NCBI GenBank assembly: GCA_026399435.1
Contig: JAPLQX010000007.1
Location: 1-32,057, forward strand
Origin: Rhodocyclales bacterium
GTDB lineage: Bacteria; Pseudomonadota; Gammaproteobacteria; Burkholderiales; Rhodocyclaceae
DNA: 32,057 bases
Reading direction: 5' to 3'
The translations under genes were made by a program, and so were the position numbers. Below, piece by piece: positions 16,768 to 24,244 of this stretch. Within the stretch, counting starts at the first letter, position 1; every line of letters begins with the position of its first letter. The notes under the pieces were generated by a model. That model did not search any database and was not told where the DNA came from. It saw only the letters and a program-made list of their open reading frames with translations.

Positions 16768-18171
16768 ATGGCCCAGGTACGCGCCTTTAATCCCCCCCAG
16801 CCCGTCGATTCCCAGGTCGCCGCGCTGAAGCTTCCCCCGCATTCCATCGAAGCCGAGCAGTCGCTGATCGGCGGCCTGTTGATCGACAACGCGGCGTGGG
16901 ACCGCATTGGCGATGTGGTGCGCGAAACGGACTTCTATCGCGACGACCACCGGCGGATTTTTCGCCATATCGGCAAGCTGATCCAGCAGGGCCGGCCGGC
17001 CGACGTGGTGACCGTGTATGAATCCATCGAGCAGTCGAACGAAGTCGATCAGACCGGCGGCCTCGGCTATCTAGGTGAAATCGCCAACGCGACGCCCTCG
17101 GCGGCGAACATTCGCCGCTACGCCGAAATCGTCCGCGAGCGAGCCATCCTGCGGCAACTGGTCACCGTCGGCGACGAAATCGCCGGCAATGCGCTGAATC
17201 CTGCCGGGCGCGATGTAAAAACCCTGCTCGACGATGCCGAGCAGCGCATTTTCCAGATCGCCGAGGCCGGCAATCGCGGCAGCAACGGCTTCGTGGCGAT
17301 TCAACCCCTGCTGGGTGAAGTCGTCGAGCGCATGGAAACCCTGCTGGCGCGCGACAGCCAGTCCGACATTACCGGCGTGGCGACCGGGTTCGCTGATCTC
17401 GACAGCAAGACATCGGGCCTGCAACCGGGCGACATGATTGTCGTCGCCGGCCGCCCGTCGATGGGCAAGACCGCGTTTGCGCTCAACATCGCCGAGCATG
17501 TCGGCGTCGAATTGCGGCTACCGGTGGCGATCTTCAGCCTGGAAATGTCCGGCCCGCAGATCGCCACACGTTTTCTTTCGTCAGTCGCCCGCATCGATCA
17601 GAGCAAGCTGCGCACCGGCCGCCTGACCGATGACGAATGGGATCGCATGACGGTCGCGCTGGGCAAGCTGCACGAAGCGCCGATCCATATCGACGAGACC
17701 GGCGCCATCAACTCGACCGACCTGCGCGCGCGCGCGCGGCGTCTGCACCGGCAGTTCGGCAAGCTCGGCCTGATCGTCATCGACTACCTGCAGTTGATGA
17801 GTTCCAACCGCGACGGCGAAAACCGCGCCACCGAGATTTCCGAGATATCGCGCTCGATCAAGGCGCTGGCCAAGGAACTGCAAGTGCCGATCATCGCCCT
17901 GTCCCAGCTCTCGCGCAAGGTCGAGGAGCGCACCGACAAACGCCCACTGATGAGCGACTTGCGCGAGTCGGGTGCCATCGAACAGGACGCCGACATCATT
18001 CTGATGATGTACCGCGAGGAATACTACAAGCCCGACACGCAGGACAAGGGCAAGGCCGAGGTGAACATCGGCAAGCACCGCAATGGCCCCGTGGGCATGG
18101 TCCCGCTGACCTTCATCGCCGAATACGCGAAGTTTGAAAATTTCGCTTCAGGCTCGTCATATAGAGGCTGA
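16768..18171 (+). CDS. dnaB: Replicative DNA helicase DnaB
   Basis: A 467-residue hexameric helicase that unwinds the fork ahead of the polymerase. The N-terminal primase-interacting domain starts PPHSIEAEQSLIGGLLID. After a linker comes the RecA-like motor with Walker A GRPSMGKTAF (K234, T235), FSLEMSGPQIATRFLSSVA, Walker B LIVIDYLQLM, SQLSRKVEERTDKRPLMSDL and RESGAIEQDADIILMMYREE. No intein interrupts the usual insertion points. The last residues (ASGSSYRG) after KFENF are encoded by hairpin DNA and look less conserved than the rest. CGGAGA lies about five bases before the ATG. The gene has its own promoter behind the rpsF operon terminator and is preceded by a phased repeat array. Confidence 0.97.
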   Translation: MAQVRAFNPPQPVDSQVAALKLPPHSIEAEQSLIGGLLIDNAAWDRIGDVVRETDFYRDDHRRIFRHIGKLIQQGRPADVVTVYESIEQSNEVDQTGGLGYLGEIANATPSAANIRRYAEIVRERAILRQLVTVGDEIAGNALNPAGRDVKTLLDDAEQRIFQIAEAGNRGSNGFVAIQPLLGEVVERMETLLARDSQSDITGVATGFADLDSKTSGLQPGDMIVVAGRPSMGKTAFALNIAEHVGVELRLPVAIFSLEMSGPQIATRFLSSVARIDQSKLRTGRLTDDEWDRMTVALGKLHEAPIHIDETGAINSTDLRARARRLHRQFGKLGLIVIDYLQLMSSNRDGENRATEISEISRSIKALAKELQVPIIALSQLSRKVEERTDKRPLMSDLRESGAIEQDADIILMMYREEYYKPDTQDKGKAEVNIGKHRNGPVGMVPLTFIAEYAKFENFASGSSYRG

Positions 18172-18181
18172 AGCGAAATTT
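18138..18181 (+). terminator. Hairpin across the end of dnaB
   Basis: AAATTTCGCTTCAG and CTGAAGCGAAATTT are perfect 14-base complementary arms around a 16-base loop. The left arm is the last conserved dnaB codons and the right arm covers the stop codon. It ends with a short TTT, so it may act as a weak terminator or protect the 3' end. Confidence 0.5.
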
Positions 18182-18254
18182 GTAGGGCTGGCTTCAGCCA
18201 GCCAAGAGTGGATGGCGGACTGAAGTCCGCCCTACGGTCCGCTCTACAGTCCGC
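18182..18254. repeat. REP-like inverted pair between dnaB and phoH
   Basis: Two elements of about 22 bp lie head to head. The first (18182-18203) is GTAG followed by stem GGCTGGC, loop TTCA and stem GCCAGCC. The second (18214-18235, opposite orientation) has stem GGCGGAC, loop TGAA and stem GTCCGCC, then CTAC. The stems differ by paired changes that keep the hairpin. A degenerate third copy (CTACAGTCCGCC) ends near 18254. This is the structure of bacterial REP/BIME elements, which are mobilised by RAYT transposases and often sit between convergent genes, as here. Confidence 0.75.
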
Positions 18255-18271
18255 CTTGCGATGGAACTGCG

Positions 18272-19717
18272 CTACAGCACTTCCGCCGCGTGATCGGCGA
18301 GCCTTGAGCGCTCGCCGCGCTGCAGGGTGACGTGGCCGGAATGCGCCCAGCCCTTGAAGCGATCCACCACGTAGGTCAGGCCTGAACTGCCTTCGGTCAG
18401 GTAGGGCGTATCGATCTGGGCGATGTTGCCCAGACAGACCACCTTGGTGCCTGGGCCGGCGCGGGTGATCAGGGTCTTCATCTGCTTCGGCGTCAGGTTC
18501 TGCGCTTCGTCGATGATGAGGAATTTGTTCATGAAGGTGCGACCACGCATGAAATTGAGCGACTTGATCTTGATCCGGCTGCGGATCAGGTCCATGGTCG
18601 CAGCGCGACCCCAGTCGCCGCCGTAGCTGCCGGCACCGGGGGCGCCGGCCGGCGTTTCGGCCGGCTTGTTGAGCACGTCGAGGTTGTCTTCCAGCGCGCC
18701 CATCCAAGGCGTCATTTTTTCCTCTTCCGTGCCGGGCAGGAATCCGATGTCCTCGCCGACGGGCACGGTGACGCGGGTGATGATGATCTCGGCGAAGAGT
18801 TTGGTCTCCAGCGTCTGCGTCAGGGCGGCGGCCAGCGTCAGCAGGGTCTTGCCGGTGCCGGCCTGACCGAGCAGCGTGACGAAGTCGATGTCGGGATTCA
18901 TCAGCAGGTTGAGGGCGAAGTTCTGCTCGCGGTTTCTCGCGGTGATGCCCCAGACGGCATTCTTGGCGTGGCTGTAGTCGATAAGGGTTTCGAGTTCCGC
19001 CGTCTTGCCGGCGCCGACTCTTACCCACGCCTGCAGCGGCTGCGGCCCTTCCTGCCAGACGAATTCATTGACCAGCAGATCGGGGCAGAGCGGGCCCCTG
19101 ATGCGGTAATGGGTGCGGCTGTCCTTCTTCCACGACTCCAGGCCCTTGCCGTGGCTGTCCCAGAAATCGGGCGGCAGTTCGAGCGTGCCGGTATAGAGGA
19201 GATCGGTATCCTCCAGCACCTTGTCGTTGAAATAGTCCTGCGCTTCGAGGCCCAGCGCGCGGGCCTTGATGCGCATGTTGATGTCCTTGGAGACCAGGAT
19301 CACCGGCCGCTTGGGGAACTTCTGGCCGAGATACATAACGACGCCGATGATCTGGTTGTCCGCCTTGGCGGTCGGCAGCGAAATCGGCAGGACGCCGTTG
19401 ATGGCCTCGGTCTGGAAGAACAGGTGGCCGGTCGCCAGTTCGCGCGAGGGGCCGGTCAGGGCTATGCCGTGGGCCATGTTGTGCTCGGCGCCAGTGACGA
19501 TCTCGTCCATCAGACGGCTGGCCTGGCGCGCATTGCGCGCGACTTCGGACATGCCCTTCTTGTTGGCGTCGAGTTCCTCGAGGGTCATCATCGGCACGTA
19601 GATATCGTGCTCCTCGAAGCGAAACAGGCTCAGGGGATCATGCATCAGCACGTTGGTGTCGAGCACGAACAGCTTGGTGGTGGAACTCTTCGGAATCTTG
19701 GCGCGCTTGGCGTTCAT
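18272..19717 (-). CDS. PIN-PhoH fusion protein (PhoH2-like ribonuclease/helicase)
   Basis: A 481-residue two-domain protein. Residues 15-160 are a PIN nuclease domain, with acidic residues in FVLDTNVLMHDP and TLEELDANKKG and LVSKDINMRIKA near its end. The C-terminal half is a PhoH-type ATPase with Walker A GQAGTGKT from G284 and Walker B FLIIDEAQN with D403, followed by QMKTLITRAGPGTKVVCLGN. Mycobacterial PhoH2, with the same order, is an RNA helicase and ribonuclease; the role here is inferred from that. GAGG lies about five bases before the start. It follows bcp on the same strand after 106 bases and may be a separate unit. Confidence 0.9.
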   Translation of the reverse strand: MNAKRAKIPKSSTTKLFVLDTNVLMHDPLSLFRFEEHDIYVPMMTLEELDANKKGMSEVARNARQASRLMDEIVTGAEHNMAHGIALTGPSRELATGHLFFQTEAINGVLPISLPTAKADNQIIGVVMYLGQKFPKRPVILVSKDINMRIKARALGLEAQDYFNDKVLEDTDLLYTGTLELPPDFWDSHGKGLESWKKDSRTHYRIRGPLCPDLLVNEFVWQEGPQPLQAWVRVGAGKTAELETLIDYSHAKNAVWGITARNREQNFALNLLMNPDIDFVTLLGQAGTGKTLLTLAAALTQTLETKLFAEIIITRVTVPVGEDIGFLPGTEEEKMTPWMGALEDNLDVLNKPAETPAGAPGAGSYGGDWGRAATMDLIRSRIKIKSLNFMRGRTFMNKFLIIDEAQNLTPKQMKTLITRAGPGTKVVCLGNIAQIDTPYLTEGSSGLTYVVDRFKGWAHSGHVTLQRGERSRLADHAAEVL

Positions 19718-19796
19718 GAAAGCCTCAAGGCAAGGATGGGCGAGGTGGGACCATGCTCACGATAGCCAGCCGCCCCGTCGCGGAAGATGGAAGGAA

Positions 19797-19815
19797 AGGG
19801 CCGAATACGGGCCCT
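19797..19815 (-). terminator. Weak terminator after bcp
   Basis: AGGGCC and GGCCCT form a 6-base stem around a 7-base loop just downstream of the bcp stop. On the minus strand it is followed by TTTCC. The stem is short and the T-tract poor. Confidence 0.35.
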
Positions 19816-19823
19816 GTTCGGGA

Positions 19824-20303
19824 TTACAGCTTGCGCACGGCTTCCAGTACGGCGGCGGCATTGCCATCAGCCTTGGTGGAGCGCCATTCCTTGCGCAGAA
19901 TGCCGTTGCCGTCGATCAGGAAGGTGCTGCGCTCGATGCCGAGCACTTTCTTGCCGTACAGCATCTTGTTCTTGACCACGTCGAACATGCGGCAGAGCAC
20001 GCCTTCGATGTCGGAAATCAGTTCGAAGGGCAGCCCCAGCTTGGCTTTGAAGCTTTCGTGCGACTTCAGGGCGTCGCGCGAGACACCGACCACCACGCAG
20101 CCGGCCTTGACGAATTCGGCATGCAGGTCGCGGAACTGCTGCGCCTGTGTGGTGCAGCCCGGCGTATTGTCCTTCGGGTAAAAATACAGCACCAGCGGCT
20201 TGCCCTGAAAGGCGGACAGGGTGAACTCGCCGCCGGTGGCGGGCACGGTGAATTCGGGAACACGCAGCCCGAGGGCGGAGGGGACGGGTTTCGCTTCGAT
20301 CAT
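19824..20303 (-). CDS. Peroxiredoxin of the Bcp/PrxQ family
   Basis: A 159-residue thiol peroxidase that reduces hydroperoxides. The thioredoxin-like fold starts FTVPATGGEFTLSAFQGK. The peroxidatic cysteine is C50 in KDNTPGCTTQAQQF. In E. coli Bcp a resolving cysteine follows five residues later; here that place is Q55, so resolution must use another residue (Cys in AGCVVVG or VLCRMF) or an external thiol. ATG 20303 is preferred over 20318 because it has an AAGGAAG Shine-Dalgarno sequence and overlaps the arnD stop by four bases (ATGA). That overlap couples it to the lipid A modification operon. Confidence 0.88.
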   Translation of the reverse strand: MIEAKPVPSALGLRVPEFTVPATGGEFTLSAFQGKPLVLYFYPKDNTPGCTTQAQQFRDLHAEFVKAGCVVVGVSRDALKSHESFKAKLGLPFELISDIEGVLCRMFDVVKNKMLYGKKVLGIERSTFLIDGNGILRKEWRSTKADGNAAAVLEAVRKL

Positions 20304-21238
20304 GCAGCTTCCTTCCATGTTGACAGAAATTCCTCGCCTTGCAGCATCAACCGGCCTGCGCGGCCGGGGATTTCGCCCCGGACCATTTCGTGGCGAGGCA
20401 GCAGCGCCGGGTCGAGCGCGTCGCGCATCTTGCCCAGCGATACCATTTCGTAGCCCTGTTCGCGCCAGCCTGTCAGCAGACGCTCCAGGGTATCGCCGAA
20501 CTTGAGGCCTTCGAGTTCGGCGTGCAGGGTGAAAACGTGGTCGTGACTGCCGGACCTGGGCGCAGGCTGTGCCGTCAGCCGCAGCAAATGCAGGTGGACA
20601 TTGTCCGGCGTCAGGTCATCGGTGCCGATCAATTCGTCCAGCGTCGGCAGGGTCGTCGGCAGTTGCGGACAGGCAACGATTTCACCGTTCCAGACTGGAA
20701 TGAAGGGATGCAGTCCGCGGCAGTCGGAGGCCCAGCGGTAGCCCAGCCGCTGCGTCAGGCGCAGTGCGTGGGCGTTCATCTGCCAGCCGGCGGCACCGTG
20801 GCCGGGCGATTCGCTGCCGAAGATGTCGACATAGCGCTGGTGCGCCCGGCGCATTTCGCCTTCGGTCCAGGCGGCATCGGCCTTTTCGACACCGTCCTGC
20901 CATTTGACGTGATCCCAGCAGTGGATCGCCGTTTCGAAGCCGGCGTCGCGCGTCGCGCGCATGATGTCGGCGCCGCGGCGACCGATGTCCGGGCCGGGCA
21001 GCAGGGTGCCGTACATCAGGGTCTTGATGCCGTAGTGCGAGACGACCGAGGTACGCTGCACCTTTTTCATGAAGCCGGGACGAAAGGCGCGCTTGATGGC
21101 GCGTCCCGTGTGATCGGGCCCGAGCGAGAAGAGGAAGCTCGCGTCCGCCCGCTGGCGACGCAGAATCTCCACCAGCCGCGGTACGCCCTGCTGGGTACCG
21201 CGCCAGGTATCGACATCGATTTTCAGTGCGAGCTTCAT
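20300..21238 (-). CDS. arnD: 4-deoxy-4-formamido-L-arabinose-phosphoundecaprenol deformylase
   Basis: A 312-residue polysaccharide-deacetylase-fold enzyme that removes the formyl group from undecaprenyl-phosphate-Ara4FN, giving the carrier-bound Ara4N used by ArnT. The N-terminus reads LALKIDVDTWRGTQQGVPRL, with the metal-binding Asp pair in KIDVD. The second catalytic motif is AIHCWDHVKWQD. PGHGAAGWQMNAHAL and HDHVFTLHAELEGLKF complete the family pattern. The length suits ArnD (E. coli 296). The start codon has no strong Shine-Dalgarno sequence, and 92 bases with two hairpins separate it from the upstream arnA gene. The stop overlaps the start of bcp. Confidence 0.9.
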   Translation of the reverse strand: MKLALKIDVDTWRGTQQGVPRLVEILRRQRADASFLFSLGPDHTGRAIKRAFRPGFMKKVQRTSVVSHYGIKTLMYGTLLPGPDIGRRGADIMRATRDAGFETAIHCWDHVKWQDGVEKADAAWTEGEMRRAHQRYVDIFGSESPGHGAAGWQMNAHALRLTQRLGYRWASDCRGLHPFIPVWNGEIVACPQLPTTLPTLDELIGTDDLTPDNVHLHLLRLTAQPAPRSGSHDHVFTLHAELEGLKFGDTLERLLTGWREQGYEMVSLGKMRDALDPALLPRHEMVRGEIPGRAGRLMLQGEEFLSTWKEAA

Positions 21239-21240
21239 AT

Positions 21241-21289
21241 TGCCCTCGACGGGCCGTCCCTAGAGGGCAAGCGCCCCCCTGTGGGGGGC
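21241..21289. repeat. Two GC-rich hairpins between arnA (dehydrogenase) and arnD
   Basis: TGCCCTC (21241-21247) pairs with GAGGGCA (21263-21269), and GCCCCCC (21273-21279) with GGGGGGC (21283-21289) around a TGT loop. They lie in the only sizeable gap of the arn operon. Similar C-run/G-run hairpins recur in betaproteobacterial genomes as intergenic repeats. They might reduce transcription into arnD. Confidence 0.45.
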
Positions 21290-21330
21290 AGCGAACGTCA
21301 TCATGTGAGCGTGGGGGGGCATACTGGCGC

Positions 21331-22374
21331 TCAGTCCATCAACTTGCGCGCTTCGGCCACGTCGTTGCGGTAGGCCTCGAAAATGCTGCGCAGGGCGTCT
21401 TCAAAGGTAACTTTCGGTGCCCAGTCGAGATCGGCCATGGTGTTGGTGATCTTCGGCACACGGTGCTGCGTGTCCTGGTAGCCCTTGCCGTAATACTCGC
21501 CGGAGGTGGTTTCGAGAACCTTGACCTTGGCCACGCTCTCGGCATATTCCGGGTACTGCTTTGCCAGGTCGAGCATCAGCGTGGCGAGTTCGCGGATCGA
21601 GTAGTTGTTCTTCGGGTTGCCGATGTTGTAGATCTTGCCGTTGGCGATGCCATCCTTGTTGTCGATGATCTTCATCAGCGCGTCGATGCCGTCGGAAACA
21701 TAGGTGAAGGAACGCTTCTGGGCGCCGCCGTCGACCAGCTTGATCGGCTCGCTGCGCACGATGTGGCCGAGGAACTGGGTGATGACGCGACTCGAGCCTT
21801 CCTTCGGCGTATGGATCGAATCGAGGCCCGGGCCGATCCAGTTGAAGGGGCGGAACAGTGTGTATTGCAGGCCTTCCTGCTGGCCATAGGCGTGGATCAC
21901 GCGATCCATCATCTGCTTGGCGCAGGAGTAGATCCAGCGCGGCTTGTTGATCGGGCCCAGCACCAGGTTGGAATTCTCCGGATCGAATTCGGGGTCCTGG
22001 CACATGCCATAGACCTCGGAAGTCGATGGGAAGATCACGCGCTTCTTGTACTTGACCGCCTGGCGGATGATCGGCAGGTTGGCTTCGAAGTCGAGTTCGA
22101 AGACGCGCAGCGGCTCCTTGACATAGGTGGCCGGCGTGGCGATGGCGACCAGCGGCAGGATCACGTCGCATTTCCTGACGTGGTACTCGATCCACTCCTT
22201 GTTGATCATGATGTCGCCTTCGAAGAAATGAAAGCGGGGGTTCTGCATCAGCTCTGTGACGCGCTCGGAGTTCATGTCCATGCCATAGACTTCCCAGTCG
22301 GTGGTGTTCATGATGCGCTGGGAGAGATGATGGCCGATGAAGCCATTGACGCCGAGGATGAGTATCTTCTTCAT
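21331..22374 (-). CDS. UDP-glucuronic acid oxidative decarboxylase (ArnA C-terminal part, separate gene)
   Basis: A 347-residue extended short-chain dehydrogenase equal to the C-terminal half of E. coli ArnA. It oxidises and decarboxylates UDP-glucuronate to UDP-4-keto-pentose. The NAD motif is LGVNGFIGHHL at residues 7-17. The active-site stretch PSTSEVYG gives S119 and E120, and the YxxxK pair is Y149 and K153. LFRPFNWIGPGLDS and GGAQKRSFTYVSDGIDAL follow. ATG 22374 overlaps the formyltransferase stop by four bases (ATGA). Enteric ArnA joins both activities in one chain; here two coupled genes encode them. The frame upstream of this start lies in the formyltransferase gene and is rejected. 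Confidence 0.92.
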   Translation of the reverse strand: MKKILILGVNGFIGHHLSQRIMNTTDWEVYGMDMNSERVTELMQNPRFHFFEGDIMINKEWIEYHVRKCDVILPLVAIATPATYVKEPLRVFELDFEANLPIIRQAVKYKKRVIFPSTSEVYGMCQDPEFDPENSNLVLGPINKPRWIYSCAKQMMDRVIHAYGQQEGLQYTLFRPFNWIGPGLDSIHTPKEGSSRVITQFLGHIVRSEPIKLVDGGAQKRSFTYVSDGIDALMKIIDNKDGIANGKIYNIGNPKNNYSIRELATLMLDLAKQYPEYAESVAKVKVLETTSGEYYGKGYQDTQHRVPKITNTMADLDWAPKVTFEDALRSIFEAYRNDVAEARKLMD

Positions 22375-23309
22375 GACAGGGGGAGTGCCGGAGTTCCGAA
22401 AATTGCGGTGAATTGATTGTTTGCTGGCGCCGTGACCAGCGGTAAACCCTGCAATTCTACCGCGAGCAGCCGCAAAATCCTGCCGTCGCCGCATTCGGCA
22501 AACAGGCGGCCCTCGCGGCTGAACAGGGTCGGTCGGCCGCCGTGGGGGCCGGTTTCACCGGTCGGGTGCAGGGAGCGCAGCACCCGCAGGCGGCCCTTGG
22601 GGGTGTCCGAGAAGGCGCCCGGATAGGGTGGCGCCACGGCGCGGATCAGGTCATGCACCTGCGCGGCAGGCCGGGTCCAGTCGATGCGGCCGTCTTCGGC
22701 CTTGCGGCCGCCGAAATAGCTACCCGCAGCGAGGTCTTGCGGCCTGAGGGTCGCACGACCGGCCAGCAGGTCGGGAAGCACCCGGTCCAGTGCCATTTCG
22801 GCCGCCAGCGTGACCTTGTTGAATACCTCCAGCGCCGTGTCGTCCGGCAGGATGGGCACCGCCTGCTGCGCCACGATGCCTCCGGCGTCGGGCTTTTCGA
22901 CCATCTGGTGCAGGGTCGCGCCGGTTTCCCGCTCGCCATGGATCACCGCCCAATTGACCGGGACGCGGCCGCGGTACTTGGGCAGCAGGGAGCCGTGCAT
23001 GTTCCAGGCACCGTGTTTCGGCAAGGCCAGCAGCGGCGCTTTCAGCATCAGCCGATAATAGAAGGAAAACAGGAAATCCGGCTGCAGCGAGGTGAGTTCG
23101 GCAACCACTGCGGGATCGTTGGGATCCTCGGGCGTGATCACGGGGATGCCGTGGCGGGCGGCGAGTTCGGCGACGCTGTCGAACCAGATGGTTTCCGTCG
23201 GGCTGTCCTTGTGCGTCACCACGCGCACCACGTCGACGCCATGCGCCAGCAGCACGGACAGGCAGCGCACGCCTACGTTGTGGTAGGCAAAGACGATGGC
23301 GCGGCTCAT
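22371..23309 (-). CDS. UDP-Ara4N formyltransferase (ArnA N-terminal part, separate gene)
   Basis: A 312-residue formyltransferase equal to the N-terminal half of ArnA. It formylates UDP-Ara4N with 10-formyl-tetrahydrofolate, which drives the pathway forward. The catalytic triad of E. coli ArnA (N102, H104, D140) appears as N103 and H105 in NMHGSLLPKYRGR and D141 in EKPDAGGI. The N-terminus IVFAYHNVGVRCLSVLL is typical, and the C-terminal OB-like domain begins near residue 205 (SYFGGRKAEDGRIDW). The start at 23309 overlaps the arnC stop by four bases. An open frame continues upstream into arnC and is not used. Methionyl-tRNA formyltransferase is the main look-alike, but the context decides against it. 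Confidence 0.9.
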   Translation of the reverse strand: MSRAIVFAYHNVGVRCLSVLLAHGVDVVRVVTHKDSPTETIWFDSVAELAARHGIPVITPEDPNDPAVVAELTSLQPDFLFSFYYRLMLKAPLLALPKHGAWNMHGSLLPKYRGRVPVNWAVIHGERETGATLHQMVEKPDAGGIVAQQAVPILPDDTALEVFNKVTLAAEMALDRVLPDLLAGRATLRPQDLAAGSYFGGRKAEDGRIDWTRPAAQVHDLIRAVAPPYPGAFSDTPKGRLRVLRSLHPTGETGPHGGRPTLFSREGRLFAECGDGRILRLLAVELQGLPLVTAPANNQFTAIFGTPALPLS

Positions 23310-24244
23310 TCCTTGCGTTCGAGGATGGCTTCGACCAGATAACGCGGCCGGTGGCGCACTTGTAGATAGATGCGGCCGATGTATTCGCCGAGCAGGCCGA
23401 TGCCGAACAGGGCTAGGCCGATCAGGAAGAACATCAGCGCGAACAGGGTGAACAGGCCTTCGGCTTCCGGCCCGAGGATCAGACGCCGCGCGATCAGCAG
23501 CACGAACAATGCGGCCGAGCCCAGCGAAACGAGAATGCCCAGCATGGAAAACCACTGCAGCGGCACCAGCGAAAAGCCGGTCATCAGGTCGAAGTTGAGT
23601 CGTATCAGGCTGTAGAGCGAGTACTTCGACTCGCCGGCAGCGCGTTCCTCGTGCTCGACGACCACTTCAGCGGGGCTGCGGGCGAAGGTGTAGGCCAGCG
23701 CCGGAATGAAGGTGGCGACTTCCTTGCAGCTGTTGATCGCATTCACCACGCTGCGCGAATAGGCGCGCAGCATGTTGCCCTGGTCGGTGATCTTGATCCG
23801 GGTGATCTTCTCGCGCAGCCGGTTCATCGCCTTCGAGGCCCAGGTGCGGAACAGGCTGTCCTGCCGCTTGCGGCGGATGCTGCCGACGTAGTCGTGCCCC
23901 TCGCGCATTTTGGCCACCAGCTTGCCGATTTCCTCCGGCGGATTCTGCAGGTCGGCATCCAGGGTGACGACGATGTCGCCGCGGCAATGCTCGAATCCGG
24001 CCATGATCGCCATGTGCTGGCCGGCGTTGGCAGAAAAAAGAATGACGCGGGTGACGTCGGGGCGCGCCTCGAACTGCTGGCGCAGGATGGCCGCCGAACG
24101 GTCGCGGCTGCCGTCGTTCACAAACACGACTTCGTAGGTCTCGCCCAGTGCGTCAAGCGCCGGATAGAGGCGGGCGAACAGCGTGGCGAGCGTGGCTTCC
24201 TCGTTGTAGACGGGGATGACGATGGACAGGTTCGGTGTGCTCAT
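23306..24244 (-). CDS. arnC: Undecaprenyl-phosphate Ara4FN transferase
   Basis: A 312-residue family 2 glycosyltransferase that moves Ara4FN from UDP to undecaprenyl phosphate on the inner face of the cytoplasmic membrane. The catalytic domain has LSIVIPVYNEE, FVNDGSRDRS and the DxD region TLDADLQNPPEEI. Two transmembrane segments follow in the last 90 residues (MLGILVSLGSAALFVLLIA and LFALMFFLIGLALFGIGLL). E. coli ArnC has 322 residues with the same layout. The start overlaps the arnB stop by four bases and the stop overlaps the formyltransferase start. Confidence 0.9.
   Translation of the reverse strand: MSTPNLSIVIPVYNEEATLATLFARLYPALDALGETYEVVFVNDGSRDRSAAILRQQFEARPDVTRVILFSANAGQHMAIMAGFEHCRGDIVVTLDADLQNPPEEIGKLVAKMREGHDYVGSIRRKRQDSLFRTWASKAMNRLREKITRIKITDQGNMLRAYSRSVVNAINSCKEVATFIPALAYTFARSPAEVVVEHEERAAGESKYSLYSLIRLNFDLMTGFSLVPLQWFSMLGILVSLGSAALFVLLIARRLILGPEAEGLFTLFALMFFLIGLALFGIGLLGEYIGRIYLQVRHRPRYLVEAILERKE

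Noticed and set aside
16768..18171. Possible intein in dnaB
   Set aside because: DnaB inteins are common, but the P-loop and later motifs are continuous and the length is normal.
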